Part shown: one piece after another, positions 32,131-39,411 of the stretch
Position numbering within the stretch: position 1 is the stretch's first letter
Layout: each line of letters begins with the position of its first letter
Assembly (NCBI GenBank): GCA_934193515.1
Contig: CAKPVJ010000018.1
Coordinates: 1-39,411 of the forward strand
Direction: 5' to 3'
Source: an uncultured Megasphaera sp.
Lineage (GTDB): Bacteria; Bacillota; Negativicutes; Veillonellales; Megasphaeraceae
DNA: 39,411 nt
Made by a program: the position numbers and the translations under genes
The notes under the pieces: model-generated
What the model saw: the letters and a program-made list of their open reading frames with translations, nothing else
The model's database searches: none
Told to the model about the DNA's origin: nothing

Positions 32131-32673
32131 ATGAGTACGATGACAACTAAATCAGCAGGAAACGTACATCAGATTATATTGAATGCCATGCTGATTGCTT
32201 TGGTATTTGTTGCAACGGCAGTTATTAACATTCGTCTTCCCTTTGTGGGGACAGGCGGTTTGATTCATTTAGGCAACGTGCCGCTGTTTATCGGCGCCTT
32301 GTTGTTTGGCAGACGGAGCGGCATGATTGCCGGTGCCTTTGGCATGGGTTTGTTTGATTTGATGGGAGGCTGGACGGCTTGGGCTCCCTTTACCTTTGTC
32401 ATTGTGGGCTGCATGGGGTATGTTGTCGGCTGGTTTGCAGAAAAACGGCCGATTCGCAATGTATACGGCAATGATGCAGCCGCGTTGGTATTGGCACTTT
32501 TGATAAAAATTGCGGGCTACTATATAGCCGAAGTATGTATTATTCAAAGCTGGGTATTGCCGTTAGGTTCCATTCCCGGCAATATAGTACAAGTCGGAGT
32601 AGCTGCAGTTATTACGCTGGCAGCAATGCCTGTATTTCGCAGAGTGATTCGTCCTCTCGGGCAGGCTGCATAA
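32131..32673 (+). CDS. ECF transporter S-component, orphan
   Basis: A 180-residue substrate-binding membrane subunit with five to six hydrophobic segments. LVFVATAVINIRLP followed by GGLIHLGNVPLFIGALLFGRR and GLFDLMGGWTAWAPFTFVI is typical of the PF07155-type S-components. Relatives bind small vitamins or their precursors such as pyridoxine, hydroxymethylpyrimidine or queuosine precursors; this sequence does not say which. It has no ATPase or EcfT next to it, so it would use a shared coupling module. GGGGG precedes the ATG at 32131, and a strong terminator follows. Confidence 0.85.
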   Translation: MSTMTTKSAGNVHQIILNAMLIALVFVATAVINIRLPFVGTGGLIHLGNVPLFIGALLFGRRSGMIAGAFGMGLFDLMGGWTAWAPFTFVIVGCMGYVVGWFAEKRPIRNVYGNDAAALVLALLIKIAGYYIAEVCIIQSWVLPLGSIPGNIVQVGVAAVITLAAMPVFRRVIRPLGQAA

Positions 32674-32702
32674 ATACATTCATGTTTTGCTGTATTATCT
32701 AA

Positions 32703-32742
32703 AAAAGAAGGCTTCAGCAGGTTATGCTGAGCCTTCTTTTTA
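32703..32742. terminator. Bidirectional terminator between convergent genes
   Basis: AAGAAGGCT-CAGCA pairs with TGCTGAGCCTTCTT with one bulged T; T runs are present on both strands. It serves the S-component gene and the convergent larA gene. Confidence 0.85.
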
Positions 32743-32757
32743 GGTGTTTTTCAAGTA

Positions 32758-34062
32758 TTATTTGACAAGCGTTGGAACGACTTTGGTGCAATGAGGCATG
32801 ATATTGATGGTGTAGTCTTTTTCCTTGCCTTGTTCTTTTAATTTCTGCTGGGCAATATCCCAAGCTTCCTGTACGGTTGCGACAGGAATTTGGCCGGTGC
32901 GGCGGATATCTTCAAAATTGCGCGGCAGCGTGACGAGAATTACTGTGCAGCGGTGAGCCAGACAATAGAGATTATAGGCGACGAAGAACGGAATCGTAAA
33001 TTTCTGGCGGAGTGCCGTTTCCATTTCTTCCATAGAATTATATTTGAAACTGCCCATATAAGCTGCCGGTTCTTTGATGTCGCGGGCTTCCATAATGGCG
33101 ATGACAATGCCGCCGTCTTTGACAGCCATTTCAGCCGGGTCGTAGCATTTGCTTCCCTGATACAGGCTGACATCGCTGGGATAGCCGCCGGCGCAGGCAA
33201 ATACGACATCTGTCTTTTGTTTCATAGGAACACGCTGGATATCGAGGACTGCTTCTGTCCCTTTACGCCAAGCTTTGTACCAATCGCCGCCGACCATACG
33301 GCAGATTTCTCCGTCTGCATTGATGATAGAATGAACGAGGAAGCACGGATTGATTTTTTGGCAGGCTTCGACCATATCATCGTTGAGCGGGTTGTGGTCA
33401 ATCATCAATGGGCGTGTATGCGGATTTACGCCGCCGCCGACGTTTTCAGCAAGGGCATGGCAATGGTTTCGCTGAATGGTTTCATATCCTGCAACCCCTG
33501 GAAGAATTAATTTGCGGCCGCCGCCAAAACCAGCGAACAGATGCGTTGTAATCCCATCGACGAGGATGACTTTGTCTGCATCGACGACGTGTTTGTTCAA
33601 TTTAAGAGGTGTGCCGATTTTGGTTGTTCCCATATCGACGAGTGTCGGGTCCTGGCAGTCATGCTGATACGTTTTGATGCGTTTCAGGACTTCTTTGCCG
33701 CAGACGAGTTCGTCTTCTTCCGGTGTATGGGCGCGGTGAGAACCTTGTGCAAAGACGATGCAAATGTCTTCATCCGGGACGCCGCCTAAATTCAATTCAT
33801 TAATAATGTAAATCAAAAACTGATTGGATTTATTCCACGTACGCGTTACGTCAGCAACGACAATGCAGACTTTATCCCCATGCTGGACTTTTTCCTGCAG
33901 CGGAGCACTATCAATCGGACGGCGCATGCAGTCAATCGTCGCTTCTTTGACATCAACGGCCGGAATATGTTTTCCTTCCATGACGTCAGAAATGTGTTCT
34001 TCAGGCAGGCTGACTTTTTGGAATGTATCGCCAATGCTGAAGGTAAATTCTTTTAATGCCAT
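32758..34062 (-). CDS. larA: Nickel-pincer lactate racemase LarA or close homologue
   Basis: A 434-residue LarA-type racemase that interconverts L- and D-lactate, or a related 2-hydroxyacid, with a nickel-pincer cofactor. Residue numbers agree with the characterised Lactobacillus plantarum enzyme: His109 in QGSHRAHT, His174 in THLFAGFGGGRK, the cofactor-bearing Lys184 and the nickel ligand His200. The start at 34062 is the first ATG; the ribosome binding site is weak (AAGTGGTG). A clear promoter lies at 34101-34128. The cofactor-making larB, larC and larE genes are not in this window. Lactate racemisation would suit a lactate-fermenting organism. LarA paralogues acting on other hydroxyacids are known, so the exact substrate is not certain. 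Confidence 0.88.
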   Translation of the reverse strand: MALKEFTFSIGDTFQKVSLPEEHISDVMEGKHIPAVDVKEATIDCMRRPIDSAPLQEKVQHGDKVCIVVADVTRTWNKSNQFLIYIINELNLGGVPDEDICIVFAQGSHRAHTPEEDELVCGKEVLKRIKTYQHDCQDPTLVDMGTTKIGTPLKLNKHVVDADKVILVDGITTHLFAGFGGGRKLILPGVAGYETIQRNHCHALAENVGGGVNPHTRPLMIDHNPLNDDMVEACQKINPCFLVHSIINADGEICRMVGGDWYKAWRKGTEAVLDIQRVPMKQKTDVVFACAGGYPSDVSLYQGSKCYDPAEMAVKDGGIVIAIMEARDIKEPAAYMGSFKYNSMEEMETALRQKFTIPFFVAYNLYCLAHRCTVILVTLPRNFEDIRRTGQIPVATVQEAWDIAQQKLKEQGKEKDYTINIMPHCTKVVPTLVK

Positions 34063-34100
34063 ATTTGTCACCACTTTTTATAATTTTAGAGTCTGTTATC

Positions 34101-34128
34101 ATTATAGCATGGTCGGGTCATTGTGCAA
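34101..34128 (-). promoter_or_regulatory. Promoter of larA
   Basis: On the minus strand TTGCAC (34128-34123) and a perfect TATAAT (34106-34101) with a 16-base spacer, about 40 bases ahead of the start codon. Confidence 0.75.
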
Positions 34129-34287
34129 GATAGTTAAAAACTTATATATACTTTTTTTTACTTGAAAAATTATAAAAAATATATGATTTATAGTTAAAAA
34201 ACAAAAAATAATTTTATACAAGTTCTTTTTGTCATGTAAAAAAACGATAACCAGCTCATAAAATACCGTATGAACAACATAGTGCTG

Positions 34288-35154
34288 CTATATATTGCCG
34301 ATATATACGTGAGGCAAATACTGCTGTGCTGTTTCCTGCAGCGTTTTTAGTGTAGGTTTGGGCGTCATGGGAACAGTTAGTTTATATTGGGGAAAATACC
34401 GTGTCAAATGCAGTGCGATGGAAGGGTTGACGGCAGCGAGCCAGCGGGCTTCCTTTTCCATGGCTGCTGGTGAGTCGTTGTATCCGGGAATAATCAGCGT
34501 CGTTACTTCGACATGGCTTTGGGAAGCGGTCAGGCGAACTGTGCGCAGGACTGGAGCCAGTGTGCCGCCGCAGAGCTGCCGGTAAAACGTGTCGGAAAAT
34601 GCTTTGACATCAATATTCCAGGCATCTATATACGGGAGCAGCGCGCGCAGCGGTGCTTCTTCTATATATCCATTTGTGACCATAACATTGTAAAGTCCGG
34701 CCTGCTTGGTCAAACGAGCAGTTTCCCAGATAAATTCATACGCCACGGTTGGCTCATTGTACGTATACGCTAGTCCTATGTTTCCCTGCGATTGATACTG
34801 CACGGCCAACGTGACGGCCTGCTGCGGTGTCAGCAGCTGATAGGAAGCAGGCTGTTGTGAAATGGACCAGTTTTGGCAAAAGGAGCAGTGGAAATTGCAG
34901 CCCCAAAATCCTAGGGAAAGAATCCGGCTGCCGGGATGAAACCGATACAGCGGCTTTTTTTCGATAGGGTCCAGCGCAGCGGCCGTACACTGCCCGTAAT
35001 TTAATGCTGCCAGCGTGCCGGTATCATTGCGGCGGCAGCGGCAGCAGCCGTATTGCCCATTTGTCAGTTGACAATGATGCGGACAAAGCTGGCATGTCAG
35101 GCTGCCGTCGGCATGGGTGCGGTAATACAATCCTTTTTTCATAGATTTATTCAT
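34288..35154 (-). CDS. AmmeMemoRadiSam-system radical SAM enzyme
   Basis: A 288-residue radical SAM protein related to pyruvate formate-lyase-activating enzymes. The [4Fe-4S]/SAM motif is CNFHCSFCQNW. An N-terminal cysteine-rich zone, CQLCPHHC with GCCRCRRN, precedes it, as is usual in this family. YTYNEPTVAYEF and DAWNIDVKAF are further family landmarks. The start at 35154 is chosen because ATGAATAA overlaps the stop of the upstream Memo/AMMECR1 gene by eight bases; an ATG at 35142 is also possible. No ribosome binding site is visible, so translation is probably coupled. The partner is the fused gene at 35147-36508. The reaction catalysed is not known. Confidence 0.9.
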   Translation of the reverse strand: MNKSMKKGLYYRTHADGSLTCQLCPHHCQLTNGQYGCCRCRRNDTGTLAALNYGQCTAAALDPIEKKPLYRFHPGSRILSLGFWGCNFHCSFCQNWSISQQPASYQLLTPQQAVTLAVQYQSQGNIGLAYTYNEPTVAYEFIWETARLTKQAGLYNVMVTNGYIEEAPLRALLPYIDAWNIDVKAFSDTFYRQLCGGTLAPVLRTVRLTASQSHVEVTTLIIPGYNDSPAAMEKEARWLAAVNPSIALHLTRYFPQYKLTVPMTPKPTLKTLQETAQQYLPHVYIGNI

Positions 35155-36508
35155 AACGCGTAACTGTAAATCGATAGATATCCGGCTGTACCTGCGGCGG
35201 AATACCTGCTTTTTCTTTGGCAATGGCGATTTGCTGCTGCGGTGTGTCGATGCCTTCTAAATCCGGGAGCAGCAGTCCCGTCTGAGCATGGCTCATGACG
35301 ATAACGCCGTACTTTTTGGGGTCTAAGTCATCGACCGAGGCAACGGCTTCTGGTTCTCCCAAAATGTCAACAGAAATAGAAATATCCTTGAGTTCATCCG
35401 GATGGAGCGGCGTAAAGCGGGGATCTCGCGTAGCTGCAGATACGGCATTGTGGATGATTTCACTGGCAATATTGAGGTGCATCGGCAAAAACGTCCCAAT
35501 ACAGCCGCGCAGACGGCTGCCTTTGTGCAGGGATACAAAAGCCCCTGCTTTGTCGCTCAATTCTTCTGGGATAGGTGAAGGAACGGACATGACCGTATGA
35601 TGCTGCAAATAATATGAAATGCTTTGACGGGCCAGCTCTACATGAATATTGGCTTGGGCTGGCGTTTCCATAGGCCGCCGCTTGTCATCATTGACATACA
35701 GCGCGACGCCGTAGCCGACGCCGAAAGGCCCTTCATACGAATACACCGGCATGATAGGGCTCATGTAGTGCAGGGCACCGAACAAGAAATAGACAGAAGG
35801 AAGGCCGCACATGCCAGCATCGTCAATCAACGACTGCGGCATAGACTGTAGCAGCGGTAAATCCTGCTTTTGCAGCGCCGTCATAACTGTCTTGTCAAAC
35901 ACAGCGCCTTGCGGTGAATAGCCGTTAGGGGACTGCGGCAGCAGGCGGTGTGATAAATCGCCGGAAGCGACGACAGCAATGCGCCGATGCAGGGTTTGAG
36001 CTGCTTTTACAACGGCTTTTCCTAACACCGTCATCGTGTCATAGTGATTAAAACGAGGCGATAAGAGAACAATCGGCCCATCAAAACCGGCCTGTCTTAG
36101 ATAATACAGCGGTACAAACGTTCCTTGGTCGATGGTGAGCGGATAGCCGTATTGCTGACTCCACGTACTGTCAATACGGTGCAGCGTGACGACAGATTGT
36201 GCTTCCCGGATGATTTCTTCAGCCAGCGGCATATCTGTGTTGACCGACATCGTTAGTTCTGGATAACCGAATGAACCGAGATTTCCATACAGCCGCGGTT
36301 CTGGAAAAATAGCTGCGCCGTCAGGAAATACATATGCATGAGGAGAAATAATGACGATCGTTTCTGGCTTTTGTGATACGATACCCTGTGCGGTTTCCTG
36401 CACAGCCTGTACAGTCTGTGTCATTTTAGCCAGTTCACTGCCGCCTATTTCCGGAAGCATAATGGGTGGATGAGGCAGCAGCGCAGCGGCAACACCAGTA
36501 TAATTCAT
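35147..36508 (-). CDS. Fused Memo/LigB-like and AMMECR1 protein of the AmmeMemoRadiSam system
   Basis: A 453-residue two-domain protein. Residues about 1-270 form a LigB/Memo-type domain related to class III extradiol dioxygenases (LLPHPPIMLPEIG, IISPHAY, ASGDLSHR). Residues about 285-450 form an AMMECR1 domain with its signature LRGCIGTF and AVSAATRDPRFTPL. In many prokaryotes these two domains and a radical SAM enzyme occur together as the uncharacterised AmmeMemoRadiSam system, and here the radical SAM gene overlaps the 3' end. The biochemical role is unknown; a redox or metal-dependent modification has been proposed for human relatives. AGGAGG lies nine bases upstream of the ATG at 36508. 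Confidence 0.9.
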   Translation of the reverse strand: MNYTGVAAALLPHPPIMLPEIGGSELAKMTQTVQAVQETAQGIVSQKPETIVIISPHAYVFPDGAAIFPEPRLYGNLGSFGYPELTMSVNTDMPLAEEIIREAQSVVTLHRIDSTWSQQYGYPLTIDQGTFVPLYYLRQAGFDGPIVLLSPRFNHYDTMTVLGKAVVKAAQTLHRRIAVVASGDLSHRLLPQSPNGYSPQGAVFDKTVMTALQKQDLPLLQSMPQSLIDDAGMCGLPSVYFLFGALHYMSPIMPVYSYEGPFGVGYGVALYVNDDKRRPMETPAQANIHVELARQSISYYLQHHTVMSVPSPIPEELSDKAGAFVSLHKGSRLRGCIGTFLPMHLNIASEIIHNAVSAATRDPRFTPLHPDELKDISISVDILGEPEAVASVDDLDPKKYGVIVMSHAQTGLLLPDLEGIDTPQQQIAIAKEKAGIPPQVQPDIYRFTVTRYE

Positions 36509-36661
36509 AATGACAGACCTCCTTTACTTGGTTGTAATCAAGAATCTTTATAAGTAAATTTTACAATAAAATGGAAGAGAGTAAAAGAACAAAAAAAGAA
36601 GACTGCCTGAGCAGCCAGTTTGTTTGCCGTCAGCTAGGCGGGTAACTAGGACAATATATGA

Positions 36662-36703
36662 AAACAGCCTATCGTTTGCTGATGAACCGATAGGCTGTTT
36701 GGG
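36662..36703 (-). terminator. Terminator of the rubrerythrin gene
   Basis: AAACAGCCTATCG and CGATAGGCTGTTT form 13 perfect pairs around a 13-base loop, with T run on the minus strand side. Confidence 0.85.
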
Positions 36704-36720
36704 TATGACAATGCATTTCA

Positions 36721-37257
36721 TTAGAAATTATCGTTTTTTAATTCAAAGAATGCCTGCGGATGAGCACATACAGGGCAGACTTTAGGCGCTTCTTCTCCTT
36801 CGTAGATGAAACCGCAGTTGCGGCAGATCCAAGTTTTCTTTTCGGATTTTTTGAAGGCCGTGCCGTTTTCAATATTAGCGAGCAGTGCCAAATACCGTTC
36901 TTCATGATGCTTTTCGATTTCTGCTACTTTTTCAAAAAGTGCGGCAATCTGTGTAAAGCCTTCTTCGCGGGCTTCTTTGGCAAAGGCAGGATACATTTCC
37001 GTCCATTCATAATGTTCACCGGCAGCGGCATCTTTCAACGCTTCGATGTCATTGGGCATGCCGCCGTTGAGCAGTTTAAACCAAATTTTGGCATGTTCTT
37101 TTTCGTTGTTGGCCGTTTCTTCAAAAAAAGCGTTAATCTGTTCATAACCGGCTTTTTTAGCCACACTGGCATAGTATGTATATTTATTGCGGGCCTGTGA
37201 TTCTCCGGCAAAAGCAGCCTGTAAGTTTTTTTCCGTTTTGCTTCCTTTTAATTCCAT
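36721..37257 (-). CDS. Rubrerythrin
   Basis: A 178-residue non-haem di-iron peroxidase that reduces hydrogen peroxide in anaerobes. The N-terminal ferritin-like four-helix domain (1-140) carries the di-iron ligands in AGESQARNKY, ANNEKEHAKIW and EIEKHHEERY. The C-terminal rubredoxin-like domain has CRNCG and CPVCAHP (about 154-170). The length is close to the family norm. GGGAGGG precedes the ATG at 37257. The rubredoxin encoded at 354-509 is a plausible electron donor. It is a single-gene unit. Confidence 0.96.
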   Translation of the reverse strand: MELKGSKTEKNLQAAFAGESQARNKYTYYASVAKKAGYEQINAFFEETANNEKEHAKIWFKLLNGGMPNDIEALKDAAAGEHYEWTEMYPAFAKEAREEGFTQIAALFEKVAEIEKHHEERYLALLANIENGTAFKKSEKKTWICRNCGFIYEGEEAPKVCPVCAHPQAFFELKNDNF

Positions 37258-37507
37258 GATAATACCCTCCCTGTGATGTAATTCGTATACAATGCGTAGT
37301 ATTTTTTTTTACTCTTTATATATAGTATACGGGACTTTTTTGTAAAAATCAATGGATAATAATTATTTTTTGATAACGGTGTAAAAAGTATACAAATGTA
37401 TATGGCGGCATGATATGGTTTGCAGTAGATTAGCTTGTAAGATGGCAGTATATTTTCAACACACGTACCATTGCTTAGCTAAAAAGACGTTATGCAGCAG
37501 TCTGGCT

Positions 37508-37711
37508 TTAATCTACACAGTACTGACAAAAAACGCCAGGCAGCTGCAGTTCTTTGTCTTTTTGGCGGGTTAATTTTTGGGCAGCGTTCTTGTCAAACGA
37601 GGCAGTTAATTCTTGGCCGCGGCAATAAATACCTTCGCCGTTGGCAGACCCGTCAAAGGGCAATGGAATCATAGTATTTATTAATGTATCGAAAGAAATA
37701 GGTGTATTCAT
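37508..37711 (-). CDS. Small 67-residue protein of unknown function
   Basis: The reading frame has AAAGGAG nine bases before its ATG at 37711, which is the main reason to call it a gene. The product is soluble, moderately charged, and has three cysteines, in YCRG at the centre and FCQYCVD at the very C-terminus. The stretch FDKNAAQKLTRQKDKEL is helix-like. I do not recognise a family. It stands alone between rubrerythrin and the HAD phosphatase, on the opposite strand to the latter. No promoter or terminator could be assigned. Confidence 0.6.
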   Translation of the reverse strand: MNTPISFDTLINTMIPLPFDGSANGEGIYCRGQELTASFDKNAAQKLTRQKDKELQLPGVFCQYCVD

Positions 37712-37859
37712 GTTGTATATCTCCTTTGTAAAAAAGAAACAATATTTTTAATTCGGTATCATCATACGCTCGTTTGGTACATATTTCAATAGATATAAAG
37801 AATAAATAATGAAATTATATAATTCCATAAAAGAATACATAAACGAGGCAGCGAGTAAA

Positions 37860-37888
37860 TTGAGAGTTAGCCATAAGTCTAGTATAAT
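37860..37888 (+). promoter_or_regulatory. Promoter of the HAD-family gene
   Basis: TTGAGA at 37860-37865 and a perfect TATAAT at 37883-37888 with a 17-base spacer, 62 bases before the start codon. Confidence 0.8.
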
Positions 37889-37950
37889 AAACATAATTAT
37901 ATATCGATACAAGATGGCTTGAATAGAACGGATGTTAGGGGGATAGAAAA

Positions 37951-39108
37951 ATGGAATCGAAAGAATTTGCAAGACGCGGCCGGGAAAAGCAGCCTGTATT
38001 GGCTATCTGCTATGATTTTGACAAAACATTGTCGCCCGATGATATGCAGGCCCAAGGATATATTCAATCGCTGCAGTATGAAGTCGATTCGTTTTGGAAG
38101 GAATCCAACGAGCTGGCTAGAAGAAATGACATGGATCAAAATTTGGCATATATGTATAAAATGGTTCATGAAGCGGAAGGCCGGATTATTGTTACGCGGC
38201 AAAAACTGCAGCAGTATGGTGCTGGTGTACGGCTTTTTGACGGTGTCGATACGTGGTTTCAGCGCATTCGTGATTATGGAAGGCAAAAAGGGGTTATTGT
38301 GGAGCATTATATCATTTCTTCCGGATTAAAAGAGATGATTGAAGGGACACGAGTAGTTCATGAGTTTGAAAAGATTTACGCGAATTCTTTTTATTATAAT
38401 GACCGCGGTGTAGCTGTATGGCCTGCTCAAGTCATTAATTATACAAACAAGACGCAGTTTTTGTTTCGGATTTCCAAAGGCGTATTAGAATACAATGACC
38501 CTGGCGTCAATGAATATTTTTCACCGGATGAGATTCGCGTACCGTTTCAGAATATAGCCTATATTGGCGATAGTGATACGGATATTCCTTGCATGAAACT
38601 GGTCAATTCCCGCGGGGGCCATTCTATTGGCGTGTTTGACGCCCAAACTATGGATAAGACGAAAGTGTACAAAATGATGCATGATAAACGCGTCAACTAT
38701 TTTGTTCCGGCAGATTATAGAGCTGGGTCTGCACTGGACAAGCTTATCAAGTCGATTATTGATTATACGGGTACCTACGATGTGCTGAAACAGGTAAGTT
38801 TTGCTTGTATGGAAGAAACACAGCGGGCAGAAAAATCCCAAAGTGACATACAGCGGCGTAAAACCAAATGTATCATGCATTTGGAAAGCAGCGACAGTTT
38901 TGCCAGTACGCATACCAGCATCAAAGAATTGGCACAGTTTGCTGAGTGGACGCCTGAGGAACGAACGCGTTTGGTGCAGATTGGGCTGCATAATAAGCAG
39001 GTTTCGTATATTTTGAGCGATGCAGATGTGGCGGCTTTTTATCAGCAGTTGATAGGGATAGCCTGCAATGCAGCAGAACAGAAACTATTAGCACGAATCA
39101 AATCATAG
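37951..39108 (+). CDS. HAD-superfamily phosphatase-like protein
   Basis: A 385-residue protein. The catalytic aspartates lie in CYDFDKTLSPDD (about residues 20-31), the second motif is the Ser of IISSG, and motif IV is YIGDSDTDIPCM. A cap-like insert of about 80 residues follows motif I. The last 110 residues (after about residue 275) fall outside the HAD core and are rich in charged helix; I do not recognise them. GGGGG precedes the ATG. Substrate is unknown. It could act on a phosphorylated metabolite or serve as a phosphoserine phosphatase-like enzyme. Confidence 0.82.
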   Translation: MESKEFARRGREKQPVLAICYDFDKTLSPDDMQAQGYIQSLQYEVDSFWKESNELARRNDMDQNLAYMYKMVHEAEGRIIVTRQKLQQYGAGVRLFDGVDTWFQRIRDYGRQKGVIVEHYIISSGLKEMIEGTRVVHEFEKIYANSFYYNDRGVAVWPAQVINYTNKTQFLFRISKGVLEYNDPGVNEYFSPDEIRVPFQNIAYIGDSDTDIPCMKLVNSRGGHSIGVFDAQTMDKTKVYKMMHDKRVNYFVPADYRAGSALDKLIKSIIDYTGTYDVLKQVSFACMEETQRAEKSQSDIQRRKTKCIMHLESSDSFASTHTSIKELAQFAEWTPEERTRLVQIGLHNKQVSYILSDADVAAFYQQLIGIACNAAEQKLLARIKS

Positions 39109-39240
39109 GATTTTTGCTAATACACGGGCTGTAATGCAATTGATTGAAAAATGTTAGACTATGCTCTAGGTGCAACGTATAACGTAATTCATATGTATTG
39201 AGAATACGCTCTTCTAAAAAGTAACAGCACTTTACAACTT

Positions 39241-39411
39241 TTACGCAGCCTCTGTAGTTACCGAAGCCAGTTTGCACAAGGCCTGAACGAAGTCCGTTGA
39301 ATTTTTTGCAGTTTGGGCCTTAGAGACCAAAGTGTCAAAAAATATTTCACGCTGTATTTGCCAGCTTAGATGGCTTCGCAGCTCTTGCGGACTGGCATTT
39401 TTGTACTTGGC
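39241..39411 (-). CDS. C-terminal end of a gene leaving the window on the right
   Basis: The minus strand is open from the right edge to a TAA at 39241-39243, giving 56 residues that end KLASVTTEAA. The composition is protein-like and contains SHLSWQIQREIFFDTLVSK, which looks amphipathic and helical. The 5' part lies beyond the window, so length and start are unknown. I do not recognise the family. Confidence 0.6.
   Translation of the reverse strand, partial: AKYKNASPQELRSHLSWQIQREIFFDTLVSKAQTAKNSTDFVQALCKLASVTTEAA

Noticed and set aside
1..39411. CRISPR arrays, tRNA or rRNA genes, transposases, prophage genes
   Set aside because: Looked for regular direct repeats, conserved tRNA TTCGA-type arms and transposase motifs on both strands; none was convincing.

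Overview
The window looks like chromosome from an anaerobic Negativicutes bacterium, most like Megasphaera or a close Veillonellaceae relative. This is inferred from gene content: T-box leaders, rubredoxin and rubrerythrin, a ferredoxin-dependent 2-oxoacid oxidoreductase, LarA-type lactate racemase, an ECF transporter and moderate GC. No rRNA, tRNA, CRISPR array, intact insertion sequence or prophage was seen. Almost every gene carries a clear AGGAGG-type ribosome binding site, and most transcription units end in intrinsic terminators.

Layout. 1-2750: a possible gene tail and a 28-residue ORF, then rubredoxin, an AEC permease and a DnaQ-type exonuclease on the minus strand. 2749-6881: a truncated azlD remnant abuts a strong promoter and a T-box leader with a UGG (Trp) specifier. 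These drive an ECF transporter (EcfA, EcfT, and a TrpP-like S-component fused to a second EcfA) plus an SGNH hydrolase. 6936-14069: an AT-rich sugar-acid island (divergent IclR regulator, YjhG/YagF-type xylonate dehydratase, GntP permease, YjhH/YagE-type aldolase) followed by an iron-dependent alcohol dehydrogenase. The dehydratase and dehydrogenase promoters share the same candidate operator. 14254-16843: a small alarmone synthetase and a two-component system. 17195-20487: a P-loop ATPase followed by a four-subunit VOR/KOR-type oxidoreductase. 21202-22497: an HAAAP-family amino acid permease behind a leader with a terminator hairpin. 22732-29539: a second UGG T-box and a complete trpEGDCFBA operon. 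29781-34062: a DAACS symporter, a candidate structured RNA, a cupin, an orphan ECF S-component and LarA. 34288-39411: an AmmeMemoRadiSam pair, rubrerythrin, a 67-residue small gene, an HAD-family phosphatase and the tail of a gene leaving the window.

How the parts fit. Tryptophan supply is covered twice under one signal: both the biosynthetic operon and the ECF importer sit behind leaders that should read uncharged tRNA-Trp. The sugar-acid island predicts import of a pentonate, dehydration, and cleavage to pyruvate and glycolaldehyde. The shared operator suggests the dehydrogenase disposes of the glycolaldehyde by reduction to ethylene glycol. Pyruvate and 2-oxoacids would feed ferredoxin-dependent oxidoreductases. 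Rubredoxin and rubrerythrin provide oxygen and peroxide defence.

The observations most worth following up are the TrpP-EcfA fusion under T-box control, the shared operator linking the xylonate genes to the alcohol dehydrogenase, the 6S-like RNA candidate at 31253-31453, and the fused Memo/AMMECR1 protein paired with its radical SAM partner.
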